From: an uncultured Elusimicrobia bacterium
Lineage (GTDB): Bacteria; Elusimicrobiota; Elusimicrobia; UBA1565; UBA9628
Length of the DNA stretch: 28,119 bases
NCBI GenBank assembly: GCA_903874575.1
Contig: CAIQSZ010000147.1
Location: 1-28,119, forward strand
Reading direction: 5' to 3'
Below are positions 14,419 to 21,173 of this stretch, piece by piece (position 1 is the stretch's first letter; every line of letters starts with the position of its first letter). The notes beneath the pieces are model-generated. The model did no database searches and had not been told where the DNA came from. It saw only the letters and a list, made by a program, of their open reading frames with translations. A program made the translations under genes and the position numbers.

Positions 14419-15574
14419 AGACCGGAGCGAGGACGGTGGCGACGGCGTGGCAGGAGATGGCCTCGCCGCGGCCGATCGAGTCGAGGCCCTCGTGGCTCTT
14501 GGCCTTGAGGCTCACGCGCGCCGACGGCAGGCCGAACACGCCGGCCAGCGAGGCCTTCATGGACTCGTAATGCGGCTTGAGCTTCGGCTCCTCGGCGACG
14601 AGGGTGCAGTCGAGGTGGACGATCTCCGCGCCCGCGCCGGCGACCTTGCCCAGGGTGTGGGCGACGATCTCGCGGCTGGCCAGGCCCTTGAACCTCGGAT
14701 CCGACGGCGGAAACGCGATGCCGATCTCGCCCAGACCCAGCGCGCCCAGCACCGCGTCGCAAGCGGCGTGGAGAACGGCGTCGCCGTCGGAATGGCCGAG
14801 CAGGCCCTTGTCGTGCGGAAGCTTCACGCCCGCCAGCCATAGTTCGCGGCCGGCCACGAGACGGTGGATGTCGAAGCCGAAACCCGCCTTGGTCAAGCGG
14901 CTCGCGCCCGCCCTCGCGTCGAGAATGGCCTCGGCCATGGTCATGTCCTCCGGCGTGGTGATCTTGAAGTTCTCGTAGCTGGACGGCACGACCGAAACCG
15001 GACGGCCGCAGCGTTCGACCAACTGGCTCTCGTCGGTGGCGTCGGCGTCGTCCCGAAAGCGCTCCAGCGCTTCCTTCAGAACGGCATAGCGGTAAGCCTG
15101 CGGCGTCTGCGCGGCCCAGAACTGGGCTCGATCCGGGGTCTCGACGACCGCGACGCCGCCCTTGGGAACGCGCTTCAAGGTGTCCTTGACGGGCACCGCG
15201 GCGACGGCCGCGCCGGATTTCGCCGCCTCGGCCACGGCGGCGCGGACGATCTCCGCGGTGACCATCGAGCGCGCGCCGTCGTGGACGGCGACCACCTCGA
15301 CGTCGGGGGGCACGGCCGCGAAGCCGTTGCGCACCGAGCCCATGCGCGTGGAGCCCGCGGGCACGACCCTGACCTTGCCCGACGCCAGGCGCGCGCCGTG
15401 CTCCTTCATCGCGTCCTCGCTCAGGACGAGAACGACGGCTTCGACCTCGGGCATGTCCGCGAAGCACTTGAGCGACCACTCGACCACGGTCGCGCCCGCC
15501 AGCGGCAGGAACTGTTTCGGCTTGCCCATCCGGGAACCCAGGCCTCCCGAGACGACGATGGCCGCCGCGCGCAT
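14405..15574 (-). CDS. ispDF: Bifunctional IspD/IspF (MEP pathway fusion)
   Basis: This 389-residue fusion catalyses two non-consecutive steps of isoprenoid precursor synthesis. Residues 1-225 are IspD (2-C-methylerythritol 4-phosphate cytidylyltransferase) with GGLGSRMGKPKQF (10-22), VHDGARSMV, TPQAYRY and TDESQLVE. Residues about 229-389 are IspF (MECDP synthase): zinc ligands D235 and H237 (GFDIH) and H269 (VLHAACD), GHSDGD (260-265), and the KSHEGLDSIGRGE active-site end. The usual FPDTDP loop reads FPPSDP, a change worth noting. The ATG at 15574 shares its first base with the yacL stop (TGATG). Fusions of this kind occur in alpha- and epsilon-proteobacteria and other lineages. IspE, the middle step, is not in the window. 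Confidence 0.96.
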   Translation of the reverse strand: MRAAAIVVSGGLGSRMGKPKQFLPLAGATVVEWSLKCFADMPEVEAVVLVLSEDAMKEHGARLASGKVRVVPAGSTRMGSVRNGFAAVPPDVEVVAVHDGARSMVTAEIVRAAVAEAAKSGAAVAAVPVKDTLKRVPKGGVAVVETPDRAQFWAAQTPQAYRYAVLKEALERFRDDADATDESQLVERCGRPVSVVPSSYENFKITTPEDMTMAEAILDARAGASRLTKAGFGFDIHRLVAGRELWLAGVKLPHDKGLLGHSDGDAVLHAACDAVLGALGLGEIGIAFPPSDPRFKGLASREIVAHTLGKVAGAGAEIVHLDCTLVAEEPKLKPHYESMKASLAGVFGLPSARVSLKAKSHEGLDSIGRGEAISCHAVATVLAPVSPRA

Positions 15575-16572
15575 CAGGCGGCGGGGGCCTTGTCCGGGCG
15601 CGCCTTGGCGAAGATCATGCGGCCGTTCGAGGTCTGGTGGATCGAGGTCACCGTCGCCTCGATGCGCTTGCCGATCGAACGGCGGCCGTCGTCGACGACG
15701 ACCATCGCGCCGTCGTCCAGATAACCGACGCCCTGCTCGCGTTCCTTGCCTTCCTTCATGATGAAGACGGACATCCCCTCGCCGGGAAGCACGACCGTCT
15801 TCAGCGCGGTGGCCAGATCGTTGATATTAAGGCAGACGACGCCTTCCAGCCCGGCGACTTTGTTGACGTTGAAGTCGGTGGTGACGATCTTGGCGCCCAT
15901 CTCGCGAGCCAGCTTCACGACCTTGCCTTCGGTCTCGCGCACGTCGGGAACGTCCTTGTCGAGTATTTTCACGGGCGCCGCCACGTTCTCCTGCAGGCGC
16001 GCCAGCATATCCAGGCCGCGGCGGCCCCGGGCGCGGCGCAGCGGATCCTCGGAGTCGGCCAGGCGGTGGAGTTCGGTCAGCACGAAGCGAGGCACCACGA
16101 TGGTGCCGGAGAGGAAATGAGCCTCCACGACGTCGGCGACGCGGCCGTCGATGATGACCCCGGTGTCCAGGATCTTGATCCGCGCGCCGCGCTTCTTGCT
16201 CATCTTGAGCAGATCCTTGTCCAAGTCGTCCAACTCCGGGAACTTGCGCACGGCGATGACCAGGCCCAGCACGCCGAACACGAAGAAGCGCAGGGCCGAA
16301 TACCGGTCCCAGACATGGTTGAGGGCGTCGTTGCCGATCTGGAACACGGCATAGTCGACCGCCCGCGCGAAGATGACGCCGGCGGTGGCGCCGAGCGCGC
16401 CGCCCATCATGGCCAGAAGGTTGACCTCGGCGACGACGTACTCGATGCCAATCATCAGCAGGCCGACGCCCAGTCCTATGAGAACGCCGATCAGGTTCGG
16501 AGCGATCTTGGCGAAGTAGACGATGGCGGGACAAGCGACAAGAACGCCGAAACGGAACAGCCAGGTATACAT
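15574..16572 (-). CDS. yacL: YacL-type membrane-anchored PIN/TRAM protein
   Basis: This 332-residue protein has about four N-terminal membrane helices (residues 5-22, 26-48, 52-72 and 92-107), then a PIN nuclease domain (about 131-260) and a TRAM domain (about 270-325). PIN acidic residues are visible in KILDTGVIIDGR, VLTELHRLAD, RGRRGLDML and VTTDFNVNK. The TRAM part carries GVGYLDDGAMVVVDDGRRSIGK and IHQTSNGRMIFAK. B. subtilis YacL has this layout and sits beside disA, ispD and ispF. The family is a probable membrane-bound RNase, with substrate unknown. The ATG at 16572 has a GGGAG site at 6 nt. The TGA overlaps the ispDF ATG. Confidence 0.93.
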   Translation of the reverse strand: MYTWLFRFGVLVACPAIVYFAKIAPNLIGVLIGLGVGLLMIGIEYVVAEVNLLAMMGGALGATAGVIFARAVDYAVFQIGNDALNHVWDRYSALRFFVFGVLGLVIAVRKFPELDDLDKDLLKMSKKRGARIKILDTGVIIDGRVADVVEAHFLSGTIVVPRFVLTELHRLADSEDPLRRARGRRGLDMLARLQENVAAPVKILDKDVPDVRETEGKVVKLAREMGAKIVTTDFNVNKVAGLEGVVCLNINDLATALKTVVLPGEGMSVFIMKEGKEREQGVGYLDDGAMVVVDDGRRSIGKRIEATVTSIHQTSNGRMIFAKARPDKAPAA

Positions 16573-16641
16573 GGAAGACTCCCGTGCGCAGGTAAGGTAT
16601 GGTGAGGTATGTAAGGAACGGCTAAGACCCTATGATGCGGT

Positions 16642-16647
16642 ATTCTA
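16642..16647 (-). promoter_or_regulatory. Possible -10 element upstream of yacL
   Basis: TAGAAT (minus strand) lies in the 95-nt radA-yacL gap with about 63 nt of leader before yacL. It follows a GCCGGATTTCG sequence nearly identical to the one before the cysS TACAAT. No good -35 is present. Confidence 0.3.
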
Positions 16648-16658
16648 CGAAATCCGGC

Positions 16659-16677
16659 CGGGCGCCGTCAGCGCCCG
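16659..16677 (-). terminator. GC-rich hairpin over the radA stop codon
   Basis: A perfect 7-bp stem (16659-16665 with 16671-16677) closes a 5-nt loop that contains the radA stop codon. It is followed on the minus strand by GCCGGATTTCG, with no real U-tract. It may reduce read-through into yacL or stabilise the radA 3' end. Confidence 0.4.
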
Positions 16678-18080
16678 CCGTCCTCATCGCCGCCGAGGGC
16701 GGCCGCGACCGCGGCGCGCAGGTCCGCGACGCCGACGGCCGCGAGGCCCGGAATCTTCGGCAGGTCCTTGGCCGCGCGGGACGGCACCAAGGCGCGCTTG
16801 AAGCCGGCCTTCGCCGCTTCCTTAAGGCGCGACTCCAACTGGGGCACGCGCCCGACCTCGCCCAACAGTCCGACCTCGCCCAGCAGGACCATGTCCGACG
16901 GCACCGCCCGATCGCGCGCCGAGCCGAACACCGCCAGGCACGCCGCCAAATCGAGCGCCGGGTCCTTGAGCCTCAGGCCTCCGGCCAGGCTTACGAACGC
17001 ATCGCGATCCTCCAGGCGCAAACCGACGTGGCGCTCCATGGACGCCAGCAAAACCAGCACGCGGTTGAGGTCCAGGCCCGTCGCCATGCGCCGCGGCAGG
17101 GGGTACTTGGTCGGGACCACCAGCGCCTGAGTTTCGACCAGCAGAGGCCTCGAGCCTTCCAGCGCCACCGACACCGCGCGCCCGGGCGCCGCGCCGCGGC
17201 CCAAATCTTCTAGGAAGAAAGACGACGCGTCGGTCACCTCGCGCAGGCCTTTCTCGCCCATCTCGAACAGGCCCAACTCGTCGGTGGGACCGAAGCGGTT
17301 CTTATGCGCTCGCAGGACGCGCAGGAGGTCGTGACGCTCCGTGTCGAAATAAAGGACCGTATCCACGATGTGCTCGAGCACCTTCGGGCCCGCCAGCGAG
17401 CCGTCCTTGGTGACGTGGCCCAGCAGGAACACCACCGTGTCGCGCGCCTTCGCCGCGCGCACCAACTCCGCCGCGCACTCGCGCACCTGGCCCACCGAAC
17501 CCGGACTGGACGCCAGCTGAGGATGAAAGACGGTCTGCACCGAATCGAGCACGACCGCCCACGGCTTCACCGACTCCATCGTCGCGAGGATCTTCGCGAG
17601 GTTGGTCTCCGAGACGAGAAAAAGTCGCTCGGGCGCCAGGCCGAGCCGCTTCGCGCGCCCGGACACCTGCCGCAGGGATTCCTCGCCGCTGGCGTAGAGC
17701 ACGGGCCCGTGAGACGCCAACTTCGCCGCCGCCTGAAGCATGAGCGTCGATTTGCCGATGCCCGGAGGCCCCGCGAGCAGGACCACCTGCCCCGCCACCA
17801 GCCCCCCGCCCAACAGGCGGTCGAGTTCGCCGATGCCGACCGCCGAGCGCGCCTGCGCGTCGTCGCGCACGTCCTTGAGCGCGACCACCGGCGACGAGAA
17901 GCCCGTCAGCGAACCCCGCCCCGCCGACGTCGCCACCGCCTCGACCAGCCCCTCGGGCCGCGTCTCGACGACTTCCTCGACCATCGAGTTCCACTCCGAG
18001 CAGCCGGGACACTGCCCCATCGGCTTCGACGCGGAATGCCCGCACTGCTGACAGCGGTAGACCGTCTTCAGCCTCGCCAT
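16668..18080 (-). CDS. radA: DNA repair protein RadA (branch-migration ATPase)
   Basis: The 470-residue RadA has the standard domain order. A C4 zinc finger (C10, C13, C24, C27) is followed by a RecA-like ATPase core with Walker A GPPGIGKST (104-112), the RadA-specific KNRFG motif (260-264) and a C-terminal Lon-like domain (about 300-470) that normally forms a hexameric ring. RadA drives branch migration of recombination intermediates. The ATG at 18080 gives the usual N-terminus (MARLKTVYRCQQCG). The downstream yacL gene matches the B. subtilis order, except that disA, which lies between radA and yacL there, is absent here. Confidence 0.97.
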   Translation of the reverse strand: MARLKTVYRCQQCGHSASKPMGQCPGCSEWNSMVEEVVETRPEGLVEAVATSAGRGSLTGFSSPVVALKDVRDDAQARSAVGIGELDRLLGGGLVAGQVVLLAGPPGIGKSTLMLQAAAKLASHGPVLYASGEESLRQVSGRAKRLGLAPERLFLVSETNLAKILATMESVKPWAVVLDSVQTVFHPQLASSPGSVGQVRECAAELVRAAKARDTVVFLLGHVTKDGSLAGPKVLEHIVDTVLYFDTERHDLLRVLRAHKNRFGPTDELGLFEMGEKGLREVTDASSFFLEDLGRGAAPGRAVSVALEGSRPLLVETQALVVPTKYPLPRRMATGLDLNRVLVLLASMERHVGLRLEDRDAFVSLAGGLRLKDPALDLAACLAVFGSARDRAVPSDMVLLGEVGLLGEVGRVPQLESRLKEAAKAGFKRALVPSRAAKDLPKIPGLAAVGVADLRAAVAAALGGDEDGGR

Positions 18081-18165
18081 GGAGTATATTCTGTCATATC
18101 GGACGGGTGTTCGACTAGGCAGGACTCGAGATCCCGCTCATGCATACGCGAAGGAGCCGTGAAAG

Positions 18166-18220
18166 TTCCCCAAAAGGGAATCCCGGATACCTCGGCGCAA
18201 GGCGCCGCCCGTTCAGCGGG
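18166..18220 (-). terminator. Tandem hairpins after the GH3 gene
   Basis: Three small hairpins follow each other on the minus strand. The first is a 4-bp stem (18208-18211 with 18217-18220) whose loop holds the GH3 stop. The second is a perfect 6-bp stem (18193-18198 with 18202-18207). The third is a 5-bp stem (18166-18170 with 18176-18180). None has a long U-tract. They probably end the rpsF-to-GH3 transcript. The rest of the 132-nt gap to radA shows no clear promoter. Confidence 0.45.
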
Positions 18221-19883
18221 ACTGAGTCACGCCGGCGCCGCGGGAGGCGCCGCCCGGGACGCTGACCGGAAGACGTCCGCTGGGCCGTATCTCGCCGAAG
18301 AGAATGCGGACGGCGGCGGCCAAGGACGAATCGGTCATCCCGTAGGCGCAAATATTGGCGCGCGCTCCGGTGGAGATCGCCAGGTCGTAGGGGTTCATAA
18401 GGCTGAGCGCGACGACGGGGACGCCGCCGGCCGTCAGCGCGGAGAGCATCCGCGCCTGGGCGTCGAGCGGCGACGGGCCGAATTGATAGGTGCCCACGAT
18501 CACAACCGACGCCGAGCTCAAGCGCGCGACGGCCGCGTCGACGGCCGCGGTGCTGGGCGCGACCGAGGCGAAATCGACGACGTCGGTGCGCGGATGGCGC
18601 TTGACGATCTCGGCGGCAAAGCGCTGGGTTTCATCGTTGAAGCGCGCGGAGCGGAAAATCGCCAGGCCCAGCGTCCGCTCGGGGAGCAGCTTCAGCGGGA
18701 TCGTCCCGTCGTTGCGCGCCACCGTCACCGCCGCCTGCGCGGAACGCTTCGCCAGCGACAGGGCGGCGCGCGCCTCCTTCTTGGAAAGGGTCGGCGGCAG
18801 CCAGGCCCCGCCGAAGAGTCCGAGTTTCTTTTTGGCGCGCAGTATGCGCGTCACGGCCGCTTCCAGGCGCGCGCGCGGCAGTCTCCCGCCGTTGACGGCC
18901 TCGACCACGGCGGCGTACGACGAGGGATAGTCCCCCTTGCCGAGGAGCAGCACGTCGTTGCCCGCGAGAAGCGCCGAGACGGCCGCCTGCGACGAACTGT
19001 AGACTTTCACGATCGCGCCCATGTCGAGGCTGTCGGAGAACACCAGGCCTTTGAAGCCCAGGCGGCCTCTGAGGAAGCCATCGATGACGGCGCTGGATAG
19101 GGTGACGGGCTGATCCGCCTGCGCCCCGAGCGCGGGGAAAACCATGTGCGCGGGCATCACCGCGTCGCTTCCGGCCGCGATGGCCGCGCGGAAGGGGACG
19201 AGTTCGGTCGCTTCCAGCTCCTCCAGCGTCTTGGTGCTGACGGGCAGGCCGAGATGGGAGTCGTCCGAGGTGTCGCCGTGGCCGGGGAAATGCTTGATCG
19301 TCGCGATCACGCCGCCTTCCCGATACCCGAGCACCGCGGCGCGCCCCAGCCGGGCGACCCGCGCCGGATCCTCGCCGAAGGAGCGCACGCCGATGATCGG
19401 GTTCAAGGGATTGCTGTTGACGTCCAGCGCGGGAGCAAAGTCGATCTGGACGCCCGCGGATCGCAACGCCCGCGCGGCGGATTTCGCCGCGTCGTGGGCG
19501 AACGCAGCCGAATCCGCGGCCCCGAAGGCCATATTCCCGGGAAAGGGCGCGACCCCAAGCCGCCTCTGGGTGAACGTCGCCCCGCCCTCGTGGTCCGCCG
19601 ATAGCCAAAAGGGAATTTTGTGAGGAGACCGCCTGGACCAGGCGTGCATTTTCTTGGAGAACTCGCGGGCTTCCTCCGCGCTGAAACGGTCCCAGCGCAA
19701 GAGGGCCCCTCCCAAGCGTCCGGCCTGGATGTCATCCCGACGCGCGTTGGCGATGTCGGTGTCGATGGCGATCATGAACACTTGTCCGGCGAGCTCTTCC
19801 ACGGACAGGGCGCGGACGTCGGGAACCGCGGCTCCCGCGGGGGCGACGACGGCGATCAGCAGCAGCAAGGCGACGATTTTCAT
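18213..19883 (-). CDS. nagZ: Exported GH3 beta-N-acetylhexosaminidase (NagZ-like)
   Basis: The 556-residue protein has a signal peptide (MKIVALLLLIAVVAPAGAA, residues 1-19), so it acts in the periplasm or outside. The GH3 catalytic domain (about 28-340) carries KHFPGHGDTSDDSH (197-210), which holds the His/Asp acid-base dyad of the NagZ group, and VFSDSLDM with the probable nucleophile D284. A second alpha/beta domain (about 375-556) follows, as in the two-domain B. subtilis NagZ and unlike the single-domain cytoplasmic E. coli enzyme. Substrate would be GlcNAc on peptidoglycan fragments. The ATG at 19883 is preferred because a signal peptide follows at once. A TTG at 19916 is possible but overlaps namZ. 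The upstream partner is namZ, as in the B. subtilis recycling operon. Confidence 0.88.
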   Translation of the reverse strand: MKIVALLLLIAVVAPAGAAVPDVRALSVEELAGQVFMIAIDTDIANARRDDIQAGRLGGALLRWDRFSAEEAREFSKKMHAWSRRSPHKIPFWLSADHEGGATFTQRRLGVAPFPGNMAFGAADSAAFAHDAAKSAARALRSAGVQIDFAPALDVNSNPLNPIIGVRSFGEDPARVARLGRAAVLGYREGGVIATIKHFPGHGDTSDDSHLGLPVSTKTLEELEATELVPFRAAIAAGSDAVMPAHMVFPALGAQADQPVTLSSAVIDGFLRGRLGFKGLVFSDSLDMGAIVKVYSSSQAAVSALLAGNDVLLLGKGDYPSSYAAVVEAVNGGRLPRARLEAAVTRILRAKKKLGLFGGAWLPPTLSKKEARAALSLAKRSAQAAVTVARNDGTIPLKLLPERTLGLAIFRSARFNDETQRFAAEIVKRHPRTDVVDFASVAPSTAAVDAAVARLSSASVVIVGTYQFGPSPLDAQARMLSALTAGGVPVVALSLMNPYDLAISTGARANICAYGMTDSSLAAAVRILFGEIRPSGRLPVSVPGGASRGAGVTQSR

Positions 19884-19900
19884 AGGGTAGCCGCGGTCAT

Positions 19901-21136
19901 TCAGTAAAGTAAGCAAGGCTTACGAGCCGCTGCGAAATCCTTCGGCCCCTGGTCCAGGAGCCCCTGGATCGCCTCGGCGGAAGAATCGTCGGCGTCGGCC
20001 AGCGGCTGGAATTTCGACGTGCCGATCATGCGCTGAAGGGCGGTCGCGTCCCACTTCACCTCGCCGGGATTGGCGCGGCGCACCGCGCGGTAAAGCTTGG
20101 CGAAAACCGCGAGCGGCCGGGCGCGTTCCCGATCGGCGACTCTGACGAGCACGCCACGGCAAGGCGTTCCCGTGAAGGGATCCTTGGTCGGCGTGTAGTC
20201 CGCGACGGAAAAGTCGACGCCCTCCAGCCCGGCCCGTTTCAGTTCCTCGACCACCGCCGCGGCGTCGAGCCACGGCGCGCCGACCCAGCGGAACGGCGAC
20301 GGCGTCCCGCGTCCGACCGACAGATTGCTGGCCTCGAAAACGGCGACGCCCGGATACAGCGCGGCGCTGTCCAAATCGGGAAGGTTCGGCGAGGGCGCTA
20401 TCCAGGGCAGTCCGGTCTGGTCGTACCACATCTCGCGCCGCCATCCCCGCATCTTCACGACCGTGAGCTTCGCGTATCCGATCTCCTTCGCGTACATCGT
20501 GGCGATCTCGCCCACCGTCAGCCCGTGGCGCACGGGTTCCTTGAAGTAAGTCACCGACGTGACGCCGCGCAGCATATCCTCCGCGACGGGACCTTCGATG
20601 GTGACGCCGTTGACGGGATTCGGGCGGTCCAGCACGAAAAACTCCAGCTTGTGCTTCTGCGCTTCCTCCATGGCCATGGCCATCGTCGCCGGATAGGTGT
20701 AGAATCTCGCGCCGGCGTCCTGGATGTCGAAAACGAGGGCGTCGAGGCCTTTGAGTTCTTCTTCTTTGGGCCGCATGCCAGCCAGCCCGCCTTTATAGAG
20801 GCTGTAGATCGGTACGCTCCGGCCGTCGCCGAGCTTGTACACGGAGGACGCGGCCGCGTCGCCCGCTTCAATCGAGCCCGTGAACCCGTGCTCTGGGGAA
20901 AAAATAGCCGACAACGTCACGCCCGGTGCTTTACCCAAAAGTTCGACCATCGACACGCCGTCGCGGTCCCGGCCGGTTTGATTGGTGATGACCCCGACGG
21001 TCTTGCCTTTCAGAAGAGAGTATTTTTTGGCCCCGAGGACGTCGAGTCCGGAGAGAACGACCGCGTCCGCGCGCCCCCGCGACGAGGCCGCGACGAAGGC
21101 CAACAACCCGGCAAACGCCCAGGAGTATCTTTTCAT
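19901..21136 (-). CDS. namZ: NamZ-type exo-beta-N-acetylmuramidase (DUF1343)
   Basis: The 411-residue protein matches the DUF1343 family, now shown in B. subtilis and Tannerella to be an exo-N-acetylmuramidase (CAZy GH171). A signal peptide (MKRYSWAFAGLLAFVAASSRG, about 1-24) exports it. Recognisable family segments are GKTVGVITNQTGRDRDG, FSPEHGF, VFDIQDAGARFYTYPATMA, VLDRPNPVNG and SPNLPDLDSAALYPGVAVFEASNLSVGRGT. It would release MurNAc from the non-reducing end of wall glycan fragments, and the GH3 NagZ downstream would release GlcNAc. The B. subtilis operon namZ-nagZ-amiE has the same two enzymes together. The ATG at 21136 has no Shine-Dalgarno. A perfect 6-bp hairpin (19909-19923) lies in its last codons. 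Confidence 0.92.
   Translation of the reverse strand: MKRYSWAFAGLLAFVAASSRGRADAVVLSGLDVLGAKKYSLLKGKTVGVITNQTGRDRDGVSMVELLGKAPGVTLSAIFSPEHGFTGSIEAGDAAASSVYKLGDGRSVPIYSLYKGGLAGMRPKEEELKGLDALVFDIQDAGARFYTYPATMAMAMEEAQKHKLEFFVLDRPNPVNGVTIEGPVAEDMLRGVTSVTYFKEPVRHGLTVGEIATMYAKEIGYAKLTVVKMRGWRREMWYDQTGLPWIAPSPNLPDLDSAALYPGVAVFEASNLSVGRGTPSPFRWVGAPWLDAAAVVEELKRAGLEGVDFSVADYTPTKDPFTGTPCRGVLVRVADRERARPLAVFAKLYRAVRRANPGEVKWDATALQRMIGTSKFQPLADADDSSAEAIQGLLDQGPKDFAAARKPCLLY
19909..19923 (-). repeat. Inverted repeat in the 3' end of namZ
   Basis: GTAAGC and GCTTAC form a perfect 6-bp stem around a 3-nt loop, followed on the minus strand by TTTACTGA, the end of the gene. It uses the same AAG/CTT loop as the hairpin at 18193-18207. 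It could be a weak attenuator between namZ and the GH3 gene, or only a codon coincidence. Confidence 0.3.
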
Positions 21137-21173
21137 GGCGGGTTATTGAAGCGCATAGTGCTCCGCGCCCGCC

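Noticed and set aside
18081..18090. TATACT next to the radA start as a -10
   Set aside because: It lies only 2 nt from the ATG, so a start site there would remove the start codon. No other convincing radA promoter was found.
17304..19100. A 598-residue plus-strand open frame
   Set aside because: It is antisense to radA and the GH3 gene and crosses the tandem hairpins between them. Composition is Arg/His/Gln/Gly-rich as in shadows.
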